The notes below the pieces were generated by a model. The model made no database searches. It was given only the letters and a program-made list of their open reading frames with translations, and was not told the DNA's origin. The position numbers were made by a program, and so were the translations under genes. 64,000 nt of DNA from assembly GCF_016617615.1 (NCBI RefSeq), contig NZ_JAACYA010000001.1:620001-684000 (forward strand). Direction: 5' to 3'. Every line of letters begins with the position of its first letter. The stretch's first letter is position 1. This document shows positions 56,406-64,000 of this stretch, in pieces. The stretch comes from Persephonella atlantica. GTDB lineage: Bacteria > Aquificota > Aquificia > Aquificales > Hydrogenothermaceae.

Positions 56406-58412
56406 TTAGATTTTTTCCTTTCTCAATGTCTGGCTATTTAGAGCAACAATAACAGTGCTTATTGACATCAGTAATGCTCCTAAGGCTGGCTGTATAACAA
56501 TGCCGTAAGAGTAAAGAACACCTGCTGCCAGAGGTATGGCAAATATATTGTAACCGGCTGCCCACCATAGGTTCTGAACCATTTTAGAGTATGTTATTTT
56601 TGATATTTTTATGATCTTTGGAACATCTGCAGGATTGCTTTTTACCAGGATGATATCAGCACTTTCTATTGCAACATCTGTTCCTGCTCCTATGGCAATG
56701 CCTACATCTGCAGTTACAAGTGCAGGAGCATCATTTATGCCATCTCCTACCATGGCTACTCTGTAGCCCTTTTCTTTTAACAGTTTAACTTTTTCAGCTT
56801 TTTCATGGGGGAGAACCTCTGCAAAGTACTCATCAATTTCCAGTGTGTCTGAGACAGCTTTTGCTACTTCTTCAGAATCACCGGTAAGCATAAACACCTT
56901 TATTCCCATTTCCTTTAGCTTTTTAACTGCTTCGAAACTTTCCTTTTTTACTCTATCTGACAGTGCGAATACTCCTGCCAATCTTTTGTCCACAACAACA
57001 AAAATGACTGTTTTTCCTTCTTTCTGAAGTGATGCAATCTGTGGATCAGATATATCTATTCCTAGCTCTTTCATCATAAATGGACTTCCAACAAAAACTT
57101 CACTGTTTTCTACTATGCCGTAGGCACCTTTACCAGGTATTGTCCTGTAACTGTTCACATCAATAGGATTAATGCCTTTTTCTCTTGCAAATTCAACTAT
57201 TGCTTTTGCTATGATGTGCTCAGAATTTTTTTCAATGGATGCAGCATATTTCAGTACAGTTTTTTCATCCATAAATGGTATAAAGTCCGAAACACCAAAT
57301 TTTCCCTCTGTTAATGTACCTGTTTTATCAAAGATAACGGCCGTTAAATCCTTTGCCTGTTCAAAAGCTCTTCTGTCTCTTATCAGAATTCCATTTTTTG
57401 CAGTGAGAGATGTAGAAAGGGCAACAACAAGGGGAACAGCAAGTCCAAGAGCATGGGGACATGCTATAACAAGGACAGTAACAGCTCTCTCTAAAGCAAA
57501 ATCTGGATTGCCTTTTACCAGCCAGAAAATGTATGTGATTATTCCTGTTCCCATTGCAACATAAAACAGATATGCAGCGGCTCTGTTTGCCAGATCCTGT
57601 GTTTTTGATTTACTTTCCTGAGCCTGTTTGACCAGTTTTATTACCTGAGACAGGTATGTTTCTTCTCCAGTTCTTTCTATTTTTACCTTCAGGACTCCCT
57701 GCTCATTGATAGAGCCACCAATTACCTTGCTTCCTGTTTTCTTCAAAACAGGTTTTGATTCTCCTGTTAGTAGTGATTCGTTAACATAACTTTCTCCATC
57801 TATTACAGTACCATCAGAAGGAATCTTTTCACCTGGCTTTACAAGAACAATATCTCCTTTTTTAAGGCTGGATACAGGGACTTCAACGATGTTTCCATTT
57901 TTTACAAGATGTGCGGTTGTTGGCATTATTTTTACGAGTTCTTCCAATGCCCGTGATGCACCAAGTACGCTTTTTGCTTCTATCCAGTGGCCTAAAAGCA
58001 TAACATCTATCAGTGTCGCCAGTTCCCAGAAAAATTCTCTTCCAAAACCTGTAATAACTGTTAAAGCGGAATAGAAGAATGCAACAGAGATTGCAGTTCC
58101 TATAAGGGTCATCATTCCCGGTTGTTTTGTTTTTATCTCCCTGAGTAGACCTTTGAGAAATGGAGATCCACCGTAAAAATAGATAACAGATGATAACAGA
58201 AGCAGTACCCAGTTCTGATAAGGGATAACAATGGAAAAACCAAACCATTTCTGAATCATCTCAGAAAGTAGCAGAACAGGAATGGTTAGAAAAGCAGAAA
58301 CAAAAAATCTTTTCCTGAACTCCTGAATATGGGTAGAGTGGTTATGTTCCTTATTGTGATGTTGACTCTTTTCTGTATGCCTGTGTATATGATGACCCTT
58401 TTTATGCTCCAT
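56406..58412 (-). CDS. CPH-type (P1B-3/CopB-like) copper-transporting ATPase
   Basis: A 668-residue heavy-metal P-type ATPase. A His-rich N-tail (HHIHRHTEKSQHH) replaces a CxxC domain. The actuator TGES is near 213, the membrane metal motif CPHAL near 316, the phosphorylated DKTGTLTEG near 359 and GDGINDAPAL near 554. CPH with His-tail is characteristic of CopB-like pumps exporting Cu(II)/Cu(I). The nucleotide-domain motif usually SEHPxA reads SEHIIA here. GAGAAA precedes the ATG; it follows the 34-residue peptide gene by 9 bases. Confidence 0.9.
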   Translation of the reverse strand: MEHKKGHHIHRHTEKSQHHNKEHNHSTHIQEFRKRFFVSAFLTIPVLLLSEMIQKWFGFSIVIPYQNWVLLLLSSVIYFYGGSPFLKGLLREIKTKQPGMMTLIGTAISVAFFYSALTVITGFGREFFWELATLIDVMLLGHWIEAKSVLGASRALEELVKIMPTTAHLVKNGNIVEVPVSSLKKGDIVLVKPGEKIPSDGTVIDGESYVNESLLTGESKPVLKKTGSKVIGGSINEQGVLKVKIERTGEETYLSQVIKLVKQAQESKSKTQDLANRAAAYLFYVAMGTGIITYIFWLVKGNPDFALERAVTVLVIACPHALGLAVPLVVALSTSLTAKNGILIRDRRAFEQAKDLTAVIFDKTGTLTEGKFGVSDFIPFMDEKTVLKYAASIEKNSEHIIAKAIVEFAREKGINPIDVNSYRTIPGKGAYGIVENSEVFVGSPFMMKELGIDISDPQIASLQKEGKTVIFVVVDKRLAGVFALSDRVKKESFEAVKKLKEMGIKVFMLTGDSEEVAKAVSDTLEIDEYFAEVLPHEKAEKVKLLKEKGYRVAMVGDGINDAPALVTADVGIAIGAGTDVAIESADIILVKSNPADVPKIIKISKITYSKMVQNLWWAAGYNIFAIPLAAGVLYSYGIVIQPALGALLMSISTVIVALNSQTLRKEKI

Positions 58413-58421
58413 TTTCTCACC

Positions 58422-58526
58422 TTACTTCAGTAAAAATTTGATAAACGCGAGAGAACCTGCAATAAGAAAAATGGCTATCAGAATCCACCACAACCACATG
58501 CTTCCATGGGACATATTTTCCATCAT
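58422..58526 (-). CDS. 34-residue Met/His-bearing membrane peptide of the copper operon
   Basis: A short gene below usual calling limits: ATG at 58526 (or the next codon), preceded by AAAGGAGAAAG, and TAA at 58424. The peptide begins MMENMSHGSMW, giving four Met and one His before a single transmembrane helix of about 19 residues, then a Lys. Its position as first gene of the copper operon, a clear ribosome site and metal-friendly residues support a real protein. I know no named family for it. Role (assisting the ATPase or binding copper) is inference. Confidence 0.65.
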   Translation of the reverse strand: MMENMSHGSMWLWWILIAIFLIAGSLAFIKFLLK

Positions 58527-58539
58527 GTTCTTTCTCCTT

Positions 58540-58587
58540 TACTACTTTATGTAGTATAAATATCGATAAAAGAATTTTTTTTGTCAA
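58540..58587 (-). promoter_or_regulatory. copper operon promoter with 17-bp dyad operator candidate
   Basis: On the minus strand TTGACA (58587-58582), 17-bp spacer, GATATT (58564-58559). At the expected start lies a perfect 6-bp dyad TACTAC-TTTAT-GTAGTA (58540-58556). This is a typical place for a repressor. No copper regulator gene (CopY, CueR or CsoR) is in the window. Confidence 0.6.
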
Positions 58588-58590
58588 CTA

Positions 58591-59718
58591 TTATTTTCTT
58601 TTTTCAGCAGGAATATAATGTATGTTGTGTCCACCATCATAAATCTGTGTAGGTCTGAACAGTTTGTTTTCTTTCAGATATTCCTTGCAGTGGGCAGTCC
58701 ATCCAGCTATCCTTGCCATTGCAAAAACAGGCGTATAAAACTGAACAGGAATTCCAAGCATGTTGTACAAAATTCCTGAATAAAAATCTATGTTTGGATG
58801 AATGCCTTTACTGCCCAGTCTTTTTAATGCTTCCCTTTCAAATATTTCAGCTATCCTGTAGAGGCTGTTTTCTTTTTTGGTAGATAACTTTTTTAGCATA
58901 TCTTTCAGTATTTTTGCCCGTGGGTCGTAAGTTTTGTAAATCCTGTGTCCAAATCCCATTATTCTTTCTTTTTTCTTCAGCTTTTCTTCAATTATAGAGG
59001 GGATATCTTCAGTATTTTTTATCTCACTGAGCATATAAAAAACCCTCTCGTTTGCTCCTCCGTGCAGTCTTCCAGAAAGGGAACCGACAGCAGAAGAAAC
59101 GGCAGAATAAAAGTCTGCAAGTGTGGAAACAACGACGATAGCTGTAAATGTTGAAGCGTTAATAGTGTGTTCTGCGTGGAGAATGAGACATTTGTCAAAT
59201 ATATCTCCTTCTTCCTTTGATGGTTTTTCCCCTCTCATCATGTAAAGAAAATTTTCTCCATAGGAAAGAGAGCCATCTGGTGGGATAACATCTTCTTTGT
59301 TTGATATCCTTTTCCAAGAGGCAAGGACAGTTGGGACATGTCCCAGCATCCTTACTAAAGCATTGTAGTGATGTTTTTCATCTAAAACATCTTCAACATC
59401 TTCAAAGGCAGAAAATACTGGCACAGCAGACTGAAGAACTTTCATTGGGTGGGTGTTCAAAGGTAATTTTTCAAGAAGATTGATAATACTGCTGTCTATC
59501 TGGAGATGCTTTTTCACGTCTGATACGAATTTTTTATACTCATTTACAGTAGGAAGCTTTCCAAAAACAAGAAGATATGCAACCTCCAAAAATTCAGAAT
59601 TTTCCACAAGTTCCTGTATAGGTATGCCTCTGTATTCTAATATCCCTTTTTCTCCGTCTATATAACTGATTGATGACTTTACAACAGGTATGCCTGCAAG
59701 ACCTGAATAAACCTTCAT
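58591..59718 (-). CDS. gltA: citrate synthase
   Basis: A 375-residue type I-short citrate synthase. Catalytic residues are seen in LHGGANE (His near 218), GFGHRIYK (His near 258) and IDFYSG (Asp near 309), with GWTAHCKE and ENKLFRPTQIYDG at the C-terminus. It condenses acetyl-CoA and oxaloacetate; at this length 2-methylcitrate synthase is a possible alternative. In an organism expected to run a reverse TCA cycle this is notable. ATG at 59718 follows GGGGGTATC. The copper promoter lies in its 3' flank. Confidence 0.88.
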   Translation of the reverse strand: MKVYSGLAGIPVVKSSISYIDGEKGILEYRGIPIQELVENSEFLEVAYLLVFGKLPTVNEYKKFVSDVKKHLQIDSSIINLLEKLPLNTHPMKVLQSAVPVFSAFEDVEDVLDEKHHYNALVRMLGHVPTVLASWKRISNKEDVIPPDGSLSYGENFLYMMRGEKPSKEEGDIFDKCLILHAEHTINASTFTAIVVVSTLADFYSAVSSAVGSLSGRLHGGANERVFYMLSEIKNTEDIPSIIEEKLKKKERIMGFGHRIYKTYDPRAKILKDMLKKLSTKKENSLYRIAEIFEREALKRLGSKGIHPNIDFYSGILYNMLGIPVQFYTPVFAMARIAGWTAHCKEYLKENKLFRPTQIYDGGHNIHYIPAEKRK

Positions 59719-59773
59719 GGAGATACCCCCGTTTGAGATTAAATCTAATGTGATAGAATCTTCAGTGCAATGG

Positions 59774-60127
59774 TTAATTTCTTCTCATCAGGAATATCTC
59801 ACCTAAACTACCTGCAATGATGTAAAGCCACAGAATACTTCCCATATAAAGTCTGTCCTGGAACGTTAAAACAATAAGGATAATAAGAAGCAGGAATGAG
59901 TATATGAGAAAAGGTACAGCTTCCGAAGGTTTGCTAAACAATGTTTCAAAGCTGTAATTTCCAGATTTCATCTCTCTGAATATAAACAGTGTTGCACCTG
60001 TCCCAATACCAAGTGCAATATAAAACAGCTCTTCTTTTTGGTACTCTGGATAGATACTCATCACAAGAGCAACCCATAAGGGAAGATCCTGAAGAAGTTC
60101 TGCGATAAATACTCTGCTGTTCATCAC
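59774..60127 (-). CDS. hypothetical membrane protein
   Basis: A 117-residue protein with three to four hydrophobic stretches (about 12-25, 34-52, 72-88 and 92-112). No family recognised. Its ATG overlaps the stop of the MFS transporter gene by 4 bases, so the two are co-translated; a small accessory of that transporter is possible. Confidence 0.5.
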   Translation of the reverse strand: MMNSRVFIAELLQDLPLWVALVMSIYPEYQKEELFYIALGIGTGATLFIFREMKSGNYSFETLFSKPSEAVPFLIYSFLLLIILIVLTFQDRLYMGSILWLYIIAGSLGEIFLMRRN

Positions 60128-61386
60128 TGCAGGGGCTCTTTTGCTGTTTCTTTAAGTGTTATTCCTGCTGCGAATGCAACTGCAGCGGCGAAAATCAGAT
60201 AGAATGCAGGAGAGTTTATGTCTCCAGTTATCTTTATCAGATAAGTTGATATTAAAGGAGCAGTTCCACCAAAAATGGCAAAAGGTAGATTGTAACCTAT
60301 AGAATATCCACTGTTTCTTATCTGTGTAGGAAATATCTCAACAAGGGTGGTAGGTAATATTGACATAAAACCAGCAACAACAACAGCAAATATTATCTGG
60401 CCAATCAGTGCATTCTCTACAGCTCCGGAAGATACAAACTTAAACAGTGGATATGCTGTAAGAACAGTAAAACCTGTTGATGTTAATATTATTGGTTTCC
60501 TCCCAACTTTATCAGAAAGCCATCCAAAAAACGGAATCAAAACAGCAAGAACAATCATACTGATAGTATTTATCGTAAGGGCTGTAGATTTTGGAAACTT
60601 TACAAAAACAGATAGATGATTTGCTATATAAACAAAGATGGTATAAAAACCAACTGCCTGAAATGTACTGAGTGAAAATGTTTTGATAAACTCTTTGTAT
60701 GCTTTCTTAAATACATCTAAAACAGGCTGTTTGTCTATCATCTCCTCATATTCAAGTTCCATAAACTTTGGTGTCTCGTCTATATTCTTCCTGACATAGT
60801 ATCCTATAAGACCAAGAAGAATTCCTGTAAAAAATAGAACTCTCCAGCCCCAGCTGTACAGGTCTTCTTCAGGTAGTATTTTCGTTATTACTGCTCCAGA
60901 GGCTGAACCAAGGAGAATTCCTACTACTGCTCCCAATATTCCTACACTGCCAAACAACCCCCTTTTGTCCTGAGGAGCATGTTCCACAATAAATGAGACA
61001 GAAGTGGTATATTCTCCTCCAACAGATAGTCCCTGAAGAAGTTTGAGTATAACAAGTAGCGTTGGAGCCAGTATTCCTATCTGTGCGTATGTGGGGAGAA
61101 GTCCTATAGCTGTTGTGGAAACAGCCATCATAACTATGGAAATTGTGAGAGCTTTTTTCCTCCCGTATTTATCTCCAATATGACCAAACATAACAGCTCC
61201 TACAGGTCTCATCACAAAACCAACGGCAAATACTCCGAAAGACTTTAGCAGAGAAACCATTGGGTCTTCAGAGGGGAAAAACAGCTCTCCGATGATTACC
61301 GCTAAAAACCCATAAACAACAAAATCATACCACTCAAGTATGTTCCCAACCATTCCAGCGAAGAGAACCTTTGAGTGCTTCCTCAT
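60124..61386 (-). CDS. MFS metabolite:H+ symporter (MHS family)
   Basis: A 420-residue transporter with 12 helices. The MHS signatures are NILEWYDFVVYGFLA at the start, GFVMRPVGAVMFGHIGDKYGRKKAL near 55-80, GGEYTTSVSFIVEHAP near 118 and a second-half DKVGRKP loop near 290. The family carries organic acids (2-oxoglutarate, citrate, shikimate) or osmolytes such as proline-betaine with protons. Citrate synthase and the small membrane proteins in this cluster make an organic acid plausible. The ATG directly follows the stop of the 65-residue gene. Confidence 0.87.
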   Translation of the reverse strand: MRKHSKVLFAGMVGNILEWYDFVVYGFLAVIIGELFFPSEDPMVSLLKSFGVFAVGFVMRPVGAVMFGHIGDKYGRKKALTISIVMMAVSTTAIGLLPTYAQIGILAPTLLVILKLLQGLSVGGEYTTSVSFIVEHAPQDKRGLFGSVGILGAVVGILLGSASGAVITKILPEEDLYSWGWRVLFFTGILLGLIGYYVRKNIDETPKFMELEYEEMIDKQPVLDVFKKAYKEFIKTFSLSTFQAVGFYTIFVYIANHLSVFVKFPKSTALTINTISMIVLAVLIPFFGWLSDKVGRKPIILTSTGFTVLTAYPLFKFVSSGAVENALIGQIIFAVVVAGFMSILPTTLVEIFPTQIRNSGYSIGYNLPFAIFGGTAPLISTYLIKITGDINSPAFYLIFAAAVAFAAGITLKETAKEPLQ

Positions 61387-61584
61387 TCAGGCATCCACCC
61401 TGAAATCTTGTTCGTCTAAAAGAAGATTTTCAAGGATAAGGTCTGGAACCAGTTCATTATCTTCAAAATTTTGTAAAACCTCTAAATATATCTCGGCAAC
61501 CTGTCTGTTGGGATAATGTTTCTGGAGGTATTTCCTCAGCTGTTTGACTGTTACTGTTTTGTTATTTTTTGCAAGTTCTGACAT
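61387..61584 (-). CDS. small hypothetical protein
   Basis: A 65-residue acidic, probably helical protein (KQLRKYLQKHYPNR, LENLLLDEQDF) with no signal or membrane segment. Its start overlaps the preceding gene's stop in a TAATG and its stop abuts the MFS start. No function recognised; a regulatory partner of the transporter is possible. It may be a conserved small ORF of the operon. Confidence 0.5.
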   Translation of the reverse strand: MSELAKNNKTVTVKQLRKYLQKHYPNRQVAEIYLEVLQNFEDNELVPDLILENLLLDEQDFRVDA

Positions 61585-61868
61585 TAGCCAATTCTTCCTT
61601 TTAGATTTTTTATCATTCTTTCACTGGCTATTTTGTAGCGGATATCCCTTTTTGCTAACTTCTCCATTTCAGACTTGATGTACTTTTCTGCTTCATCTGT
61701 GGCCATTTTGTAACCAAGCACGTAGGCTGTAAGGGCAAGAATAGCAAAACCTGTAAACTCAACAACCTTTGATGCAATGATATTTGGTATAAACAAACCT
61801 CCCACAGCAAGTAAAATCCCTACTGCAAGGAAGATTTTCCAGTATTTCAGCAGAAAGTTTGCAAGCAT
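61584..61868 (-). CDS. hypothetical two-helix membrane protein
   Basis: A 94-residue protein with two hydrophobic helices (about 9-28 and 34-52) and a charged cytoplasmic tail. First gene of the minus-strand cluster; the ATG follows AAGGAGAAAAA. No family recognised. With a 4-residue-scale overlap to the next small gene, it belongs to the transporter operon. Confidence 0.55.
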   Translation of the reverse strand: MLANFLLKYWKIFLAVGILLAVGGLFIPNIIASKVVEFTGFAILALTAYVLGYKMATDEAEKYIKSEMEKLAKRDIRYKIASERMIKNLKGRIG

Positions 61869-61896
61869 TTTTTCTCCTTACTTAGATTTTTTTAGA

Positions 61897-62199
61897 GAAT
61901 ATATTTTAACAGATTGGCAGAATATTAAACAGTACCCTATCTTAAAAAGATTTTTTAAAGAAAGTAAGCTAAACACTTTTATTCCTGAAAAATTGAGTTA
62001 TTATGTTCCTATATCTCCAGAAGTCTATTTAAAAACAAAAATGCCTGAAGGTATTTTGAAAGCTGATCAGTTTATTGACAGGTTTAGAGAAAATTTGAAA
62101 AAAATATACTTTGGCGGTAATGAACTAAAAAAACTGCACAGACCTTTAGAATATAAAGACTATCTCAAGATATTAAATCTTTCTTGGTTGGAGGAGTGA
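61897..62199 (+). CDS. hypothetical protein with uncertain start, possibly 5'-truncated
   Basis: The forward frame is open past 61868 and its last ~100 codons look protein-like (DWQNIKQYPILKRFFKES, MPEGILKADQFIDRF). Upstream of 61868 it lies opposite a real gene. No ATG, GTG or TTG exists in the 5' part; the first canonical starts are TTG 61993 and ATG 62041, giving 68 or 52 residues. The stop is 62197-62199, 1 base before the tautomerase gene. It may use a rare start, or be the remnant of a longer gene. No function recognised. Confidence 0.4.
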   Translation, partial: EYILTDWQNIKQYPILKRFFKESKLNTFIPEKLSYYVPISPEVYLKTKMPEGILKADQFIDRFRENLKKIYFGGNELKKLHRPLEYKDYLKILNLSWLEE

Positions 62200-62200
62200 T

Positions 62201-62386
62201 ATGCCTTATGTGAATGTTAAAGTTGCTGGAAAGCTGTCTAAAGACCAGAAAAGAAAAATTGTTGAAGGAATTACAAAACTGTTAGAAGAGGTGGCAAACA
62301 AACCCCCATCAGCCACGTATGTTGTCATAGAAGAGATAGACAGGGACAACTGGGGGAAAGAAGGAAAACTGCTCTCAGATAAATAG
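62201..62386 (+). CDS. 4-oxalocrotonate tautomerase-like protein
   Basis: A 61-residue protein, the classic 4-OT monomer size. After Met removal the N-terminal proline of MPYVNVKVAGKLSKDQKRK is the general base, and conserved positions include the helix of EGITKLLEEV and TYVVIEEIDRDNWGKEG. The family isomerises unsaturated keto acids, but many members have unknown substrates. GGAGGAG precedes the ATG. Isolated from any aromatic degradation genes here. Confidence 0.9.
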   Translation: MPYVNVKVAGKLSKDQKRKIVEGITKLLEEVANKPPSATYVVIEEIDRDNWGKEGKLLSDK

Positions 62387-62387
62387 A

Positions 62388-62403
62388 AAGCCCCAGGGGG
62401 CTT
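62388..62403. terminator. bidirectional hairpin between convergent genes
   Basis: AAGCCCC-AG-GGGGCTT is an inverted repeat between the tautomerase stop and the convergent outer-membrane gene stop, and overlaps the latter. On the minus strand TTTCTATTT follows; on the plus strand no T-run does. A weak terminator, mainly for the minus gene. Confidence 0.45.
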
Positions 62404-63172
62404 AGAACAGAATACCTGCAGTCAGATAGGGCTGTTTTATTTTTACATCTGCACTTGTGTTGTCTATATCATCTATTTTCAGCTTTTCGTATTTATATCC
62501 GCCACCTATATAAAAGTCTGCAAGGATATTCCTGATAGGTTTTATTCTCAGCTCCCCAGTAATATCGTAGTAATGACTTCCCTGATATGCTATACCGTTG
62601 GCTTCAACCAATAAGGAGAAAAATCCTACAGGTTTTATCTCTAACGAACCGTGGAGCATAGGAATAGGTGCTAAAAAAGATGTGGAGTCTTCTTTGTTTT
62701 GGGAAACATCTCTTACCTTTGCATAAAAGTCTATAACTCTGATATTCAGACCAACTTCAGCGTCTATAATCTGAAGCATATTAATAAATGGAAGATTATA
62801 AAAAAGAACAATGTCATAATGGTCAAGGTCTAACTTTGTCTGAACTCTATCGTTTACATTAACAGTTATATTTCCAAATGTGTAGCTCCTTGTAACTGTT
62901 CCATCTCCTGTAAATCTCATTCTGGTGTACTGAAGCTTGATATTAGGCAGCAAAGGTATGGGATGTTCAAGCTTTGCCCTGATAAAGTATGAATTTTTAT
63001 CACCGATGTTCAGGTCATCCTTTATGTCTGCTCTGTCTCCTTCGTATTGAACCCAGCCAGAGATTTTCTGTTTCATATAACCTGCAGAGATTTCTCCGTC
63101 AACTCCTGGAACAGCAAGAGATGAATAAAAAATAGCTGAAGATAAAAATAAAAGCCCTGCTGCTTTTTTCAC
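62402..63172 (-). CDS. outer-membrane beta-barrel protein (TIGR04219-like)
   Basis: A 256-residue exported protein: signal peptide (1 to about 19), then VDGEISAGYMKQKISGWVQYEG and alternating strands with VLFYNLPFINMLQIIDAEVGLNIRVIDFYAKV, ending LTAGILF with a terminal Phe. This matches the TIGR04219-type barrel family as I recall it. Substrate unknown. Its stop overlaps the hairpin before the tautomerase gene, and the inositol synthase-like gene is 26 bases upstream. Confidence 0.75.
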   Translation of the reverse strand: MKKAAGLLFLSSAIFYSSLAVPGVDGEISAGYMKQKISGWVQYEGDRADIKDDLNIGDKNSYFIRAKLEHPIPLLPNIKLQYTRMRFTGDGTVTRSYTFGNITVNVNDRVQTKLDLDHYDIVLFYNLPFINMLQIIDAEVGLNIRVIDFYAKVRDVSQNKEDSTSFLAPIPMLHGSLEIKPVGFFSLLVEANGIAYQGSHYYDITGELRIKPIRNILADFYIGGGYKYEKLKIDDIDNTSADVKIKQPYLTAGILF

Positions 63173-63198
63173 GAGGAAGCCCTCCTGATTTTTTTATA

Positions 63199-64000
63199 TT
63201 ATCTTTCTCGGATACCTGCTATAAATTCTTCAACCATTTCTCTGGCCTGCCAGTCTTTGTACTGGATAGGAGGATGTTTCATTGTATAGGCAGAGATAGA
63301 GTATAGAGGACCTCCTATGCCTCTATCCTGCGCAAGCTTTGCACACCTGATTGCATCTATTGCAACTCCTGCACTGTTTGGAGAATCCTCAACATCAAGT
63401 CTCAGTTCAATATGCATAGGAACATCACCAAATAATCTGCCTTCAAGTCTGATAAAAGCAATCTTTCTGTCTTTTAGCCACGGAACATAATCTGAAGGAC
63501 CTATATGTATGTTGCGGGAATCCATTCCGTAAGGAATAAGAGACGAAACAGCCTCTGTTTTTGATTTTTTCTTTGTTGCAAGTCTGCTTCTTTCAAGCAT
63601 ATTTAGAAAGTCTGTATTTCCTCCCACATTAAGCTGGTATGTTCTGTCTATCTTTACTCCTCTGTCTAATAAAAGCTGTGTTAAAACCCTGTGGGTTATT
63701 GTTGCTCCAACCTGAGACTTTATGTCATCCCCAACTGCTGGAATACCTTCTGACTCAAATTTTTTTGCCCATTCGTCGTCAGAAACGATAAATGTTGGCA
63801 TACAGTTTATAAATGCCACTCCTGCTTTTAGGCAGGCTTCTGCATAGTATCTTGCTGCCTGTTCAGCCCCAACTGGAACATAATTTATCAGAACATCTGC
63901 CCCGCTTTCTATAAGAACTTTTGCAACTGTATCAACACTGTCTTCCCTTGCGTCAGACAGTACAAAAGCATTTTCTGGAGGATAATTTTTCATATGCTCA
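63199..64000 (-). CDS. myo-inositol-1-phosphate synthase-like protein (5' end outside window)
   Basis: At least 267 residues of a Rossmann-fold enzyme; an ATG at 63993 lies inside the family's sequence and the frame stays open to the window edge, so the start is beyond it. Features of the INO1/MIPS family are [34 protein letters not shown] and [29 protein letters not shown] and [17 protein letters not shown]. Prokaryotic MIPS makes inositol-1-P from glucose-6-P, used for phosphoinositides or compatible solutes such as di-myo-inositol phosphate in thermophiles. The NAD-binding Gly motif is off the window. Confidence 0.85.
   Translation of the reverse strand, partial: EHMKNYPPENAFVLSDAREDSVDTVAKVLIESGADVLINYVPVGAEQAARYYAEACLKAGVAFINCMPTFIVSDDEWAKKFESEGIPAVGDDIKSQVGATITHRVLTQLLLDRGVKIDRTYQLNVGGNTDFLNMLERSRLATKKKSKTEAVSSLIPYGMDSRNIHIGPSDYVPWLKDRKIAFIRLEGRLFGDVPMHIELRLDVEDSPNSAGVAIDAIRCAKLAQDRGIGGPLYSISAYTMKHPPIQYKDWQAREMVEEFIAGIRER

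Noticed and set aside
57172-57564. Plus-strand frame of 130 codons opposite the copper ATPase
   Set aside because: Shadow of the P-type ATPase catalytic region; no ribosome site and composition typical of antisense.

Overview
The window is a dense bacterial chromosome segment with intergenic gaps mostly under 150 bp, A+T-rich codons, many TTG and GTG starts, and no phage, CRISPR array or intact transposon. The gene content suggests a Gram-negative, chemolithotrophic thermophile of the Aquificota: heptose kinase, KDO cytidylyltransferase, TamB, an LPS-type ABC exporter, a bc1 complex with a diheme cytochrome c, copper detoxification and strongly split operons. The family Hydrogenothermaceae, perhaps a Persephonella-like organism, is my best guess from style and gene order. 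It is inference, not a database result.

Layout. 0-3.6 kb: heptose kinase (rfaE1), purS-purQ, a thioredoxin-like protein and a dGTPase. 3.6-8.6 kb (minus): a complete archaic (Csu/spore-coat-U type) chaperone-usher pilus operon of two pilins, chaperone, usher and tip-like subunit. Its usher is interrupted by a -1 frameshift exactly at an A9 slippery site. An orphan IS1-InsA-like zinc-ribbon/HTH protein lies just upstream. 9-16.9 kb (plus): hemC, two GT39-type glycosyltransferases, an MsbA-like flippase, a PHP phosphoesterase and a PAP2 phosphatase, probably an envelope-lipid/LPS modification operon, followed by a frameshifted Uma2 gene and tRNA-Gly(GCC). 17-21.8 kb (minus): two CNNM/CorC-like proteins (one with no canonical start codon), an orphan OppF-like ATPase and a TrmA/RlmD-type RNA methyltransferase. 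21.9-27 kb (plus): a His-bearing membrane protein and gyrA carrying a 415-residue LAGLIDADG intein directly after the catalytic tyrosine. 27-33.3 kb (minus): AddA and AddB with a DEDD exonuclease, a recombination/repair operon.

33.4-37.7 kb (plus): a tightly overlapping three-gene set made of a TonB-receptor-like outer-membrane protein, a small periplasmic protein with a CGFC motif, and an inner-membrane GGDEF-EAL enzyme. It looks like a trans-envelope c-di-GMP signalling unit, formally similar to YfiBNR but with a different outer-membrane partner. 37.7-45.8 kb: trpG/pabA, TamB, a TPR protein, serS and pgi. 45.9-48.4 kb (minus): Rieske, cytochrome b and diheme cytochrome c of a bc1 complex, ending in a clear terminator. 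48.5-54 kb: rlmB, fmt, a TauE/UreH-like membrane protein, a beta-CASP nuclease, thiG and kdsB.

54-58.6 kb (minus): a copper module (34-residue membrane peptide, CPH-type P-type ATPase, CopA-type multicopper oxidase, CopB outer-membrane protein) behind a TTGACA promoter with a perfect dyad. 58.6-61.9 kb (minus): citrate synthase, an organic-acid-type MFS transporter and small membrane proteins. 62-64 kb: a 4-oxalocrotonate tautomerase homologue, an outer-membrane barrel and a myo-inositol-1-phosphate synthase-like gene cut by the window edge. The most interesting items are the usher frameshift, the OM-periplasm-GGDEF/EAL unit, the gyrA intein, the ATT-start candidate and the copper operon with its micropeptide.
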